The position numbers and the translations under genes are program-made. Of a stretch of 64,000 bases of DNA, positions 52,942 through 61,933 are shown piece by piece; positions within the stretch are counted from its first letter, which is position 1, and each line of letters opens with the position of its first letter. The notes beneath the pieces are model-generated. The model had not been told where the DNA came from, searched no databases, and saw only the letters and a list, made by a program, of their open reading frames with translations. The DNA is from DVED01 sp963838375. GTDB taxonomy: Bacteria; Cyanobacteriota; Cyanobacteriia; Cyanobacteriales; Geitlerinemataceae. The stretch is taken from contig CAWIQY010000008.1 in the NCBI GenBank assembly GCA_963838375.1, positions 434,001 through 498,000 of the forward strand, given 5' to 3'.

Positions 52942-53804
52942 TCTGCCGCTGGGAGGTCTAATTCATAGGCTTGATACTCTTCGAGTAATTCCTGCCGCCG
53001 GATTTGGCGCAGGCGTTCTGGCGCGACGATGATGCAGTCTTTGCCGTAACGCCGGACTTCTCGGAGCAACCAGAAGGGGTTGGAGACGCGGCGGATGACT
53101 TGGCGCACGTCTCCAACGATTTCGTTGCTGATGTCGCTCTCTCTGGGTTCATAGGCTCTGACCATCCCACGACGAAAGTGTAAGTATACTTCCAAAGCGT
53201 CTAAACCTTCTTGGCGCCACTGTCCCTCTGTAGGGACGATCGCTTGGATACGATCGATCCTCAAGCAGCGATTGTGAACGAGTTCAGGAAAATCTGGGTT
53301 GGGTATATCTTCCGTTTCGTCGCACCAAATATTCAGATAGAAGCGCTTTTCTTCAAAGTCGATTTGAGCGTAGCGGGTATTATACGTATAATTTTGGTTG
53401 TGAGCGTTACGATAGAGCAAGTGAAAGGGTTGTTGGTTAGTGCGATGTTGCTCGACGAGGATGCGCCATGCTTCGCTGGGTTGACTCACCTGTTGCAGCA
53501 ATGATTGACGAAAAGGGGTTTCGAGATTTCCGCGTTCTAAGAGTAAATTGGAAAGTATTTGAGCTTGTCCGACGTAACCAGAATCAACTAAAAGCCTTAT
53601 AGATTGGTGCATTGCCGCCACTTGGCTCGCATTTAGGGTAAAGGGTTTGCCAACTTCGACAGCCTGTTGGGCGATCGCGACGAGAAGCCCGGAAATGCTG
53701 GGATTTTTACCCCAGAGGATGCCGAGGCGACGGGCGAGTTCTTCGAGCTGTTCTTTGGTTCCGGGCGGTATTGACAGTGTAATTGTTTCTTTTTTACGGA
53801 TCAT
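52938..53804 (-). CDS. WYL-domain regulator of the I-D CRISPR-Cas locus
   Basis: The 288-residue product has an N-terminal ribbon-helix-helix-like start (KKETITLSIPPGTKEQLEEL then ARRLGI), a helical middle, and a WYL domain with NYTYNTRYAQIDFEEKRFYL and NPFWLLREVRRYGKDCIIVA near 250-270. WYL proteins bind nucleic-acid or nucleotide ligands. A WYL protein (Sll7009) is reported to repress the Synechocystis I-D array, and this gene is in the equivalent place, divergent from the cas operon. It probably represses or tunes this locus by binding the repeated motif in the intergenic region. Confidence 0.8.
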   Translation of the reverse strand: MIRKKETITLSIPPGTKEQLEELARRLGILWGKNPSISGLLVAIAQQAVEVGKPFTLNASQVAAMHQSIRLLVDSGYVGQAQILSNLLLERGNLETPFRQSLLQQVSQPSEAWRILVEQHRTNQQPFHLLYRNAHNQNYTYNTRYAQIDFEEKRFYLNIWCDETEDIPNPDFPELVHNRCLRIDRIQAIVPTEGQWRQEGLDALEVYLHFRRGMVRAYEPRESDISNEIVGDVRQVIRRVSNPFWLLREVRRYGKDCIIVAPERLRQIRRQELLEEYQAYELDLPAAD

Positions 53805-53873
53805 CTCTATTTTTGTAATTACACTATTGACGATTTTAGATTTAAGTGTAATTATAAGCTTAGTGTAAATATA
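53776..53873. promoter_or_regulatory. candidate operator array, four AGTGTAAWT motifs
   Basis: The motif AGTGTAATTGT is at 53776-53786 (inside the WYL start). TGTAATTACACTA is at 53814-53826 (inverted, with TGTAATTACA palindromic), AGTGTAATTATA at 53845-53856, and AGTGTAAATATA at 53862-53873. Four related copies within 98 bp between the divergent WYL and cas promoters are what a repressor/activator binding array would look like. The binding protein is inferred to be the WYL regulator. Confidence 0.6.
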
Positions 53874-53974
53874 AAAATTAAAAGTAGCGAATTTGGTAGT
53901 GCAAATTCGAGCGTCATTAAAAAAGCCAGAGGCGAACTCTGGCTACCAACCCTAATACCAACGCGAATACAACC

Positions 53975-54181
53975 ATGACAGATAACCTCCCGAACCAAAT
54001 GCTTCGGCTGATGTCTGATGGACAATGGCACGAAGCCCGCGAACTCATCGAAAACATCAGCCATCGCTTCTCGGCGACAATGCACATTTTGCGAAAGCAA
54101 GGCTACCAGTTCGAGAAACGTCGCCTGAACCGACAGCAGTACGAATACCGACTGTTGTTGAAAGTTGATAATAGGGTGTAG
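53975..54181 (+). CDS. small winged-helix-like protein preceding cas10d (68 aa)
   Basis: MTDNLPNQMLRLMSDGQWHE then ARELIENISHRFSATMHILR and KQGYQFEKRRLNRQQYEYRL. The pattern of an MLxLMSDGxWHxAxELxxxIxHRFxATxHxLRxxGYxxExRR resembles a winged helix DNA-binding unit (helix, turn, helix, beta wing). Its stop is two bases before the cas10d ATG, so it is the first gene of the cas operon. I do not recognise it as a standard I-D protein; it may be a second regulator. Confidence 0.65.
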   Translation: MTDNLPNQMLRLMSDGQWHEARELIENISHRFSATMHILRKQGYQFEKRRLNRQQYEYRLLLKVDNRV

Positions 54182-54183
54182 TT

Positions 54184-56883
54184 ATGGCTAGTTTACTGGG
54201 AAACCCACTCAATAAAACTTTAGACGAACGATACTTCTGCGAAGTTCGTCGCAAATTGTACGAATTACATACCCAGCACGAGCAGTACGGAAGTCGTCAA
54301 GGACGGACGCTGGCGGAACATTTAGATTCGGCGTGCCAGTTTGTTTTAACCGTCAGTAAAATTGCAGGAGTGCCGGATGATAAACGCGCTTGTATTTTAG
54401 CAGCAACTGCCGTTCACGATTTGAATAAATTAGATCCCAATGAACGGAAAGTTAAAACATTAGCACGCGATCGCACTTTTCTACAAGAACAACTCGATCG
54501 GGCTTGTGTTGCCCAATTTGTGCAAACCGATGAAGAACTCGAATTGGTTCGCCGTCTAATCGAGCGTCATTCCGGACACAGTGCCAGCGATGGAATGCGA
54601 TTTTTACCGGAAGATCCCAATATTAAATGTTGGGCAGCGATGTTGATTGGAGGCGATCTATTTGACTTAGGAATTGAGAAAAATAAACGAATTCGTAAAG
54701 TTGAAAACGAGTTAACGGTTGCATTACGGCGCCCCAGTCATTTGTTTGAAGTGACGCTATCTGAAGATCGAGGTTATTTAACTTCGCTGCTATTATCAGC
54801 TTGCGAGGAAGTGTTGCTCGATCGCAATTTGCATACGCTGGCAATTGACCCCGACGGGCAAATTTTTGTGGGAGAAGCATTTCCGGAAGAAGATTTAGAT
54901 CGAGTTATCGCTCAGAAGTGGCAGAAAAAGATCGATCGGGTTTTTAGCAGTAACGTCGAACAACTGGTGAATGCCACAAAAGATGGGATTAAAATCGACC
55001 CCCAAGCCATTCAACAAAATCCAGAATCTACGTTAGATGAAGTAGATAAACTTCTGGCAAAAAAAGCCAGTGGATACAAAGTTGAGAAAGTTTCCAAAGA
55101 TATAGAGAAATATGGTGGAGATGCTGGGAAAACCGCCGTCAATGATGCTGCATCTGTCGGCTTGTTTGCCGTATCCAATGCGGATGAATTTGCCATTTCA
55201 GAAGGCTTAAAAGCGGCTTATCTCAGCTATCGTGCCGCTGGAGTTAGTGCCAAAAATGTTTGGGATAGAATTGCTATAAAAGCAGGAATTACGCCAGAAC
55301 AGCGCAGTGCATTGGAACCTTTTAACGCGCAATATGGACGCTGTTTGTTTGCCGCAAAAGCGGTGATAGGGGGTTTGGATGCGGTATATTCAGCTTTAGA
55401 AGACTCGTTTCAACTACGGCAAACGGAAGAGGTAGAAGTTTCAGAAGAGTTGGTGAATGCTGTTCGGCAGTTACTCAACTTTTCGACTCCTGCAAATTGG
55501 CAAGGTTATGAAGAATTAACAGCATACATTGAAGCTAATCCGCGCCAGCGTTGTTCTTTGGGGACGACATCACAGCAAGTAGGAGAATTGAGTTCCCCGA
55601 AAATGCCGCCGGGAACGAAAGTGCAAGCTTTTTCCAACCGTTTGCCGGGGGGAATGATTGCCGAACCGAAACGACGTGCAGATCATTTGTCGGCATTGGG
55701 ATATCAGTTGATGGCAGTGGGTGCAAATTTCCCTAATTCTGTCAAACAAGATCCACTTTATCTGCATTTTGCATTGCCAAAAGGTTCGAGTGTGGAACTT
55801 CGGGCGATGTGGCGCAACTTTCTTAAGGATACCGCAGCGACAAATGAAGATGGGACGGTAACGGTTGATGATTTGCAACTGTATCGGGAAAACAAACTCA
55901 ATTTTAAAGCGAATAAAGTGGTGGGGATGGCACTGCCAAAACGTCCGGAGTTTATTAACTCAAGCGTGACGATTCCGGTACTTTGGGGAGAAGTCAATCA
56001 TTCTGTAGCGTTACTCAAATCGCTGCGATTGGCGTTGGAAATGAGCGTGGGTTCTGAGTTGGAATTTCCGTTTATTTTGGGGTCAAATTTAGAAGTAGAA
56101 TCGACTTGGGATTTGTTTGGCAAAGTGGAAGGAATTCCATCGTCGTTACAGCCTTTTTTAGGGGATGGTCGATATTTCCGAAATGGGCATTTATCTAAGT
56201 TAGAACGACAAAAAACAGTGACGGCGGAGCGAGTTTTAGAACGGTTGCGCTGTCTGGGTAAGCTAACGATTTCGGTCGCGAGTTTAGCGAAAAAGGATGA
56301 CTGTTTGTATGACTTGGCACGGGCGGCAACTCGTCCGCTGAGTTTCTATTACGTTCTGTTGCGCTGGGTATTGCGGGAACAAGACGATCCTAATTTAGAA
56401 GCAGTTTGGTCTCGCATTCGAGAACCTTTGAATACTTTATTGGAGAGTTTGATGTCAGAAGAACACGATCGCGTTTCGAGTTATCTCAAGCAAGCGGCAC
56501 AGATTGCCGAAGTTGCTAAGTTACGAGGAAGTTCGTTTCGTCGAACTTCTCAAACGGAACCATTTTCAGAGTTTATTAAAGCAGTTCGATCGCGCAAATC
56601 TCACATGGATTGGGACACGGTATTTGCGGCACTGGTTCAGCAATATCACAACCGTCTCGATCGCATTCGAGAACATGGCGTGGGAGCGACGAAATACGAA
56701 CAAGTTAAGGAGTTTTATCAGGTGTTAAAACTACTGTTTGATCAGATATATCATTCGCGTCCGGAACGGCTGTTAACTGACGGAAAGACTTTGGAGGCAG
56801 CGTATCTATTCTTTTTACAAGAAGCCCGACAAGAACTTAAATCTAAGCCTGAATCCGAACAAACAAATGAACTGGAGACGTAA
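54184..56883 (+). CDS. cas10d: Cas10d (Csc3), HD-nuclease large subunit of type I-D effector
   Basis: The 899-residue product has an N-terminal HD nuclease: GRTLAEHLDSACQFVLTVSK (His46) and CILAATAVHDLNKLDP (His78-Asp79), then LIERHSGHSASDGMRFLPED. The long helical remainder includes AAYLSYRAAGVSAKNVWDRI and a C-terminal part VARAATRPLSFYYVLLRWVL-like. No GGDD palm motif is present, as is usual for Cas10d. In type I-D the HD nuclease resides in this subunit rather than in Cas3. The gene is intact. Confidence 0.9.
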   Translation: MASLLGNPLNKTLDERYFCEVRRKLYELHTQHEQYGSRQGRTLAEHLDSACQFVLTVSKIAGVPDDKRACILAATAVHDLNKLDPNERKVKTLARDRTFLQEQLDRACVAQFVQTDEELELVRRLIERHSGHSASDGMRFLPEDPNIKCWAAMLIGGDLFDLGIEKNKRIRKVENELTVALRRPSHLFEVTLSEDRGYLTSLLLSACEEVLLDRNLHTLAIDPDGQIFVGEAFPEEDLDRVIAQKWQKKIDRVFSSNVEQLVNATKDGIKIDPQAIQQNPESTLDEVDKLLAKKASGYKVEKVSKDIEKYGGDAGKTAVNDAASVGLFAVSNADEFAISEGLKAAYLSYRAAGVSAKNVWDRIAIKAGITPEQRSALEPFNAQYGRCLFAAKAVIGGLDAVYSALEDSFQLRQTEEVEVSEELVNAVRQLLNFSTPANWQGYEELTAYIEANPRQRCSLGTTSQQVGELSSPKMPPGTKVQAFSNRLPGGMIAEPKRRADHLSALGYQLMAVGANFPNSVKQDPLYLHFALPKGSSVELRAMWRNFLKDTAATNEDGTVTVDDLQLYRENKLNFKANKVVGMALPKRPEFINSSVTIPVLWGEVNHSVALLKSLRLALEMSVGSELEFPFILGSNLEVESTWDLFGKVEGIPSSLQPFLGDGRYFRNGHLSKLERQKTVTAERVLERLRCLGKLTISVASLAKKDDCLYDLARAATRPLSFYYVLLRWVLREQDDPNLEAVWSRIREPLNTLLESLMSEEHDRVSSYLKQAAQIAEVAKLRGSSFRRTSQTEPFSEFIKAVRSRKSHMDWDTVFAALVQQYHNRLDRIREHGVGATKYEQVKEFYQVLKLLFDQIYHSRPERLLTDGKTLEAAYLFFLQEARQELKSKPESEQTNELET

Positions 56884-56926
56884 AAACTGGCATCTAGATT
56901 TTCGGTTCGGTTCCGAAAATTATTGC

Positions 56927-56949
56927 AGGGTCAATGGCATTGACCCTTA
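56927..56949. repeat. dispersed palindrome between cas10d and csc2
   Basis: AGGGTCAATGGCATTGACCCT is a near-perfect palindrome followed by TACG. It belongs to the same class as 24404-24427 and would form an mRNA hairpin within the cas operon. Confidence 0.75.
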
Positions 56950-56996
56950 CGAATTGACGAACACTACACTTCATACTATTTAGGAGCAAACAAAAA

Positions 56997-58044
56997 ATGT
57001 CGATCGAGAAATTACAACCTTTCCTCGCACCTAGCTACGAAAACTTTCCCAAAGGTCGTACAATTGGTTTAGTCGTTCTCCGCACGACACAATCAGAAAC
57101 TCATTTTTCGGACCGAAGGAACGGGCGAACCGATGTGTGCTGAATACGTGCAAGCGGGGATTGAAGATACGGAATCGATTCCTCGGTTGGTGATGACGAA
57201 ACGGAAACAAGTTGCACCGGAACGGCGGAAAGGACGGGAATTTTTGCGATCGCACGATCTTGCTTTACACCACTGAAGAAAAAGAGAAAAGCATGTTTGT
57301 TCTTTGAACACAAATGCACCATGCGCAATGTGTATTGATTGTTTTCTGTATGGATTTGCAGCGGGGAAAGGAGGAGACAATGTAGGCGCACAGAAAAGTC
57401 GAGTTTGGACAGAAGATGCGTTTAGTATTCTCCCAGCAACGGAATTAGTTGTGATCGAACGATTAATGCAGTTTTGAAAAGGGACTATGCGGCTTCGAGG
57501 TGAAAAAGGAGAAAAAACGGATATTTCGAAGGCTTTAAACACCAGCGAATACATCAAACCTGGCGTTCACTTTCTCGATGTTGTCACTCTCAAGGATGTA
57601 ACCGCCGACGAACTGCGCTACGTCTTGGGAAATATTTTACTCACCACTCGCTACGGTGCAGTTTCTAGTCGAGTCGGGCGGATGGACAACCAAATTTTGG
57701 GTGTATTTGGAGGTATTGCCGAACTACCCAGTTCTTTGGAGTTAGTACAAGGAATTCACGACAAACTGAAAGCTGAAAGTACGGCACTCGAACATCCTTT
57801 TAAAACTGAATCTCTTGTCGATACAACTCAAGAAATTATTGGAAATTGGACAAATAAACGAGGTATTTCGATGCAGCTTTCCCTAGCCGAACGTGATGCG
57901 CTGATTGCCGATGTCGATCGTCATTGGTCTTTACCCGAACAAGAAACATTCCTCAAACGATTGGATGAATCTTATGCACCTTGGCGCAAGGTGAAGAGTG
58001 AAGGAGGTGGAAAGAAAGGAAAAAACAAGAAATCGGAAGAATAA
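56997..58044 (+). pseudogene. csc2: Csc2 (Cas7d) backbone subunit, multiply frameshifted
   Basis: Starts at ATG 56997 with MSIEKLQPFLAPSYENFPKG and RTIGLVVLRTTQSETHF, the Csc2 N-terminus. Csc2 sequence continues, in changing frames, as AEYVQAGIEDTESIPRLVMT, KRKQVAPERRKGREFLRSHD, NTNAPCAMCIDCFLYGFAAG and KSRVWTEDAFSILPATEL. The last stretch is an open frame from 57487, with NTSEYIKPGVHFLDVVTLKD and NILLTTRYGAVSSRVGRMDN. At least five frame changes fall between about 57105 and 57480, one in a TTTT run. Csc2 forms the crRNA-binding backbone, so if real this would disable interference. Confidence 0.85.
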
Positions 58045-58049
58045 CACCT

Positions 58050-58076
58050 GTAGGGGCGAAAGGCTTTCGCCCTTCC
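58050..58076. repeat. dispersed palindrome after csc2
   Basis: GTAGGGGCGAAAGGCTTTCGCCCTTCC pairs GGGCGAAAG with CTTTCGCCC. It lies five bases after the csc2 stop and just before the end of the antisense Uma2 gene, where it could end transcription from either side. Confidence 0.75.
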
Positions 58077-58103
58077 TCAAACCAATGAAAGCCTTTCTCA
58101 AAA

Positions 58104-58688
58104 TCACGAAACAGGAGAAAAATCTATATCTTCATACAAATTTTCGATCGCACCGGAAAAACCCACACTCTCTAAATGAATTGTGTCTCCTTCTTTATAT
58201 GGATAAAGAACCCATTGCCCGCGATCGTTCTTGCGAAAAATATCGACTTGGATTCGGATTTGACTGATAAGGACGTATTCTTTTAAGGTTTCTAAATTGC
58301 GGTAATCGGCAAATTTATCCCCACGATCGAAGGCTTCAGTAGTTTCTGATAACACTTCTATAATTAAACAGGGATGGCGCAAGAAATTTTTGAATTCTCG
58401 ATCTCGGCGATCGCAAGTTACCGCTATATCTGGATAGTAATAGGTGTTGATGGACTCAATCCGAACTTTAGTATCGGCAAAATAGGGAAGACAGCTTCTT
58501 CCCCGTAGATGATTTCTCAGTAATGTGTAGAGGTTTCCTGTAATCAAGACATGAACATTACTTGCACCTGCCATTGCATAAACATCACCCTGCCTGTATT
58601 CATGCTTGATCGAACTGCTTTCCTCTAACTGAAGATACTCTTCTGGAGAAAGATAGCTTGAATCTTGACTTGCAATCATTTTCTTCAT
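58104..58688 (-). CDS. Uma2 family (DUF820) nuclease-like protein inside the cas locus
   Basis: The 194-residue product has SSYLSPEEYLQLEESSSIKH then EYRQGDVYAMAGAS, TYYYPDIAVTCDRRD (core Asp), HPCLIIEVLSETTEAFDRGD (core Glu and following), and KFADYRNLETLKEYVLISQI. It is complete and related to the Uma2 at 148-735. It lies antisense between csc2 and csc1, with only 16 bp to the csc1 start on one side. The family is best seen as PD-(D/E)XK nuclease-like cargo; a role with the CRISPR system is not established. Confidence 0.87.
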   Translation of the reverse strand: MKKMIASQDSSYLSPEEYLQLEESSSIKHEYRQGDVYAMAGASNVHVLITGNLYTLLRNHLRGRSCLPYFADTKVRIESINTYYYPDIAVTCDRRDREFKNFLRHPCLIIEVLSETTEAFDRGDKFADYRNLETLKEYVLISQIRIQVDIFRKNDRGQWVLYPYKEGDTIHLESVGFSGAIENLYEDIDFSPVS

Positions 58689-58704
58689 CTCCCCTTTTTT
58701 ATTT

Positions 58705-59485
58705 ATGACTCAAAACTTATCCTCTTCTATTTTGACGCATTCCACCGCCCGTTTAGTCGAACTGTGGTGTGCCGAACCCGTGTTTTTTGCCTCGCGGGAA
58801 CTGTCGGATACTTACTATACCGAAGGCGCGATCGGGAATTATGCGCTAGCCTATGCGTTAGGCTGGGCGAGATCTCCCTATCGGTTAGAGGGTCAGGAAG
58901 CCGGACGACCCCGCTATATTGAGGATTTAACGCCTCTGTCTGGTCAAAGCTACATCCTCCCCGCTTGGCCCGATCGAGGGGCTGTATCGCTGCGATTTGA
59001 GCGGTTTAACGCCCTGTCTGATTCCTACTGGTATGCGATGACGAATAACCGCGTGGCAACAGCGCGGGAAGATTTACCACTGAGTCGAACGGGGAAAAAA
59101 CCCAGTACATATCGTCCGAGTAACTTTCCTCAAACGGGAAGACTCAGGGTTATCGAACGAGGAAATCGATTTCAAACATTGGTATTTGGGGGAAAAGAAC
59201 TTCCTGAATACATTCGTGTGGGGAAATTTACCAGCAAAGTTCGCGTGGATATTGTGAAGGAGTTTAAGGTTGTTGAACTTCCTGTTGGCGAATACCGTTG
59301 CAATACGTATCTGAGTGTAGCGGACTTGCCTGTCGACTGTCGAACTTTTAGCCTTTGACTTAATTTCAATGCCACCTGCATCGTTGCTGAAAAATTTACA
59401 GTTTCGCGGCGCGGCTTGGCAAGTTGGCGATTTTATTGTACCAGCGAATATTGAGTTTTGTGGAGGACGGAATAGTTTTAATTAG
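58705..59485 (+). pseudogene. csc1: Csc1 (Cas5d) subunit, one frameshift near C-terminus
   Basis: The first 217 codons give ARLVELWCAEPVFFASRELS, DTYYTEGAIGNYALAYALGW and YWYAMTNNRVATAREDLPL. After VADLPVDCRTFSL the frame stops at 59358. One base away it continues as ELLAFDLISMPPASLLKNLQ then FRGAAWQVGDFIVPANIEFC and GGRNSFN to TAG at 59485. This is the usual end of Csc1 (FRGSAW...DFxxPxxxxFCGGR). The total of 781 nt is one over a multiple of three. Csc1 caps the crRNA 5' end in the I-D complex. Confidence 0.88.
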
Positions 59486-59561
59486 CTGATGAAACGCGCC
59501 CCGTCGAAGTCGCATGAGCAGGACTACTAATTCTTAACCCGTGAATGCGGTTATATCTCGA

Positions 59562-59583
59562 TAGGGTGAATGCCATTCACCCC
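59562..59583. repeat. dispersed palindrome between csc1 and cas3
   Basis: GGGTGAATGCCATTCACCC is a perfect 8-bp stem with CTAC-like GTAC after it. Third palindrome of this kind in the cas operon. Confidence 0.75.
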
Positions 59584-59606
59584 GTACATTTATTCGAAAG
59601 AACACA

Positions 59607-61895
59607 ATGACTCATTTAACTATTCAACTCGAACCTGCTAGTATTTCTGCGTGTCCTCAATTACCGCCAGAACTAGAATTTCTACTAGAATTTCTAAGAC
59701 AACCCTTACAGCATCAAGTAGATGTCTATCAAGCGGCAGAGAACAACGATATTATTCTCGATCTCGCACCAACTGGGACGGGAAAAACGAAGGCAGGATT
59801 AAGCGTTTTGTTGCACAATCTCAATCGCAATGCGATTTATATTGCACCAACGAATGCTTTAATCGACCAGCAAACAGAAGCCGCAGAACAGTTTGTTCGG
59901 GATGCTAAGTTACCGCATATTGTTAAAGCAGCTTCTGCTAGACAAGTCCATTGTTGGCGAAACGATCGCGTTGGCACTCGTTCTGGAGAAAAAATTTATA
60001 ATGTATTACGCGAACCTGCAACAATTTTTCCAGAATGCGGCGGTGGTAGACCCATTTTGTTGGTGACGAATCCGGATATTTTTTATTATGCGACTTTCTT
60101 TGCATATAATAAGCTCGATCGAAGTAATATTGCCAGTGAATTTTACAACAGTTTCTCCACAGTGATTTTCGATGAGTTTCACCTGTACGATGCCAAACAA
60201 CTAGTCAGTTTATTTTTCTACCTCGCGCTATCCAAAGAGTTCGGCTATTTCCAACACAACCGGAAAATTGTTCTGCTGACAGCGACTCCCGAACCCGCTT
60301 GTGAGGAAGCACTCAATGTTTTGGGTAAAAACGGGGTGAGAATTGCGCGAATTGATGGTACAAGTCAGAGACAATATTTAGTGCCTTCTCAAACCCGCGT
60401 AAATCTGGAAATTCGCAAACAGCTTGATAAGGAACCACTAATTGTAGAAATTACTCAAGAGGTTATTCAGATAATTAGCGATCGCCCGAACGAGAATGGG
60501 GCAGTTATTCTCGACTCTAAAGATACTTTAAATCGAGTTTCCAGTCAACTACGAAATTTAGGATTTGCAGAGTTCTGCGGACGAATTACAGGCGATACCC
60601 CGAAAGAAAAACGCCATATTGCTGCTCAAAAACAGGTAATTCTAGCCACCAGTACCGTTGATGTTGGCTTTAACTTTGAACGCGATAATCCGCCACCTCG
60701 ACAAAACTTAGATTGGCTGATTTTTTCTACACGCGATCGCTTTTCATTTTGGCAGCGAATTGGACGAGTCGGACGGGTTTTAGGGAAGCAGCAAACTGAT
60801 ATTTCTTCATATGCGATCGCCTATTTACCCGAACAAGCTTGGGAAGAAGAAATCAGCAATCTCGATTTTTCTGGTGGACGCAATGCGTTGAGAGAAATGC
60901 TGGAAAGTTTGGCGTGTATGAAGCGTCCGTTTTTGGAGATCTATTGGCGATCGGAAGCATTTCTAGAAATAGCTAAACCTTTACTCGAATTAGAAACATT
61001 TCTAGAAGGATTACCAGAAAATCGGCTTGTTCTACAACTCTATTATACTCTACAAATGGTATTGAATGGAAAACGGGATTGGAGCTTTTATCGCCAGCGA
61101 ATGAAAGTGATACAAGGTGCTGATAATATTGCTAAATCTACGCTGTATGAAATTCAGAAGGAGTGGCAGTACATCAAGGGTGGACAAAATTGCGTGAAGA
61201 GTTTCCTTCAGGCACACTACCCTCAAGAATGGGAAGAAGTGAGATCGGGACATCGATCTATGAAAGAGATAGAGGAATTGATTCAGAAAGATCGAGACAT
61301 TGCCGAAGAACTCCACCAATATGCAACTATTCTAAAAACTAGCTATGCACCTTTATTCAAATTCAGGGATAGTTTATTCGAGAATGTCAAAATTTACGAC
61401 CCGCACAACTTCTTACTCGACGAAGTGGGTGAAACTAATCTCGATCCAATTCACTTGCTGAGATTTTATGAATTTGCCTCGGATGAAAGAGGGATTGTTG
61501 TCACCGATCGTGCTAAACAAACTTACGGACTTCGATTCAAATTGCGAGTTGCCGATTTAAACGAATTATCTAATAACTATCTCTGCAAGTTATATGCTTT
61601 TGAAAATTGCACGATCGAACGCACAATCGGTGATATTGTACGTCCTACTCAACTCATTTCTCAGCTTATACCATCTTTAATGCCCGGTGTTATTGTTCGA
61701 GAACATCGAAAAAATCGTTGGGCAATTTTGAAACTGAAAAAACAAGGACTTGAATGCTATCCAATTACAGTCAGCGATGGATTTAACCCAGACGAAAAGT
61801 ATACATTTTTTCCCAGTTTATCCGGCATTTTAGCGATCGCATCTGCGGGTGTTGCCTTAAAATGTCCCGATAACGAAGACTTTTGGGTAGTTTAA
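59607..61895 (+). CDS. cas3: Cas3 helicase of type I-D (no HD domain)
   Basis: The 762-residue product has helicase motifs: Walker A DLAPTGTGKTKAGL (residues 53-66), DEAH-type motif FSTVIFDEFHLYDA (DEFH near 190), SAT-like KIVLLTATPEP, and motifs V-VI VILATSTVDVGFNFERDN and FWQRIGRVGRVL. There is no HD nuclease, as expected for subtype I-D where Cas10d carries it. It unwinds DNA ahead of the effector. Start MTHLTIQLEP; the operon spacing is 23 bp after a palindrome. Confidence 0.93.
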   Translation: MTHLTIQLEPASISACPQLPPELEFLLEFLRQPLQHQVDVYQAAENNDIILDLAPTGTGKTKAGLSVLLHNLNRNAIYIAPTNALIDQQTEAAEQFVRDAKLPHIVKAASARQVHCWRNDRVGTRSGEKIYNVLREPATIFPECGGGRPILLVTNPDIFYYATFFAYNKLDRSNIASEFYNSFSTVIFDEFHLYDAKQLVSLFFYLALSKEFGYFQHNRKIVLLTATPEPACEEALNVLGKNGVRIARIDGTSQRQYLVPSQTRVNLEIRKQLDKEPLIVEITQEVIQIISDRPNENGAVILDSKDTLNRVSSQLRNLGFAEFCGRITGDTPKEKRHIAAQKQVILATSTVDVGFNFERDNPPPRQNLDWLIFSTRDRFSFWQRIGRVGRVLGKQQTDISSYAIAYLPEQAWEEEISNLDFSGGRNALREMLESLACMKRPFLEIYWRSEAFLEIAKPLLELETFLEGLPENRLVLQLYYTLQMVLNGKRDWSFYRQRMKVIQGADNIAKSTLYEIQKEWQYIKGGQNCVKSFLQAHYPQEWEEVRSGHRSMKEIEELIQKDRDIAEELHQYATILKTSYAPLFKFRDSLFENVKIYDPHNFLLDEVGETNLDPIHLLRFYEFASDERGIVVTDRAKQTYGLRFKLRVADLNELSNNYLCKLYAFENCTIERTIGDIVRPTQLISQLIPSLMPGVIVREHRKNRWAILKLKKQGLECYPITVSDGFNPDEKYTFFPSLSGILAIASAGVALKCPDNEDFWVV

Positions 61896-61933
61896 CAGTC
61901 GATCGCTCTCAAACAACAGAAAAAACTATGCTT

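Noticed and set aside
53805..53974. CRISPR array next to the cas genes
   Set aside because: The repeated AGTGTAA motifs are 11-12 bp, irregularly spaced and differ in orientation. No 30-40 bp direct repeats with unique spacers are present; they fit an operator array.
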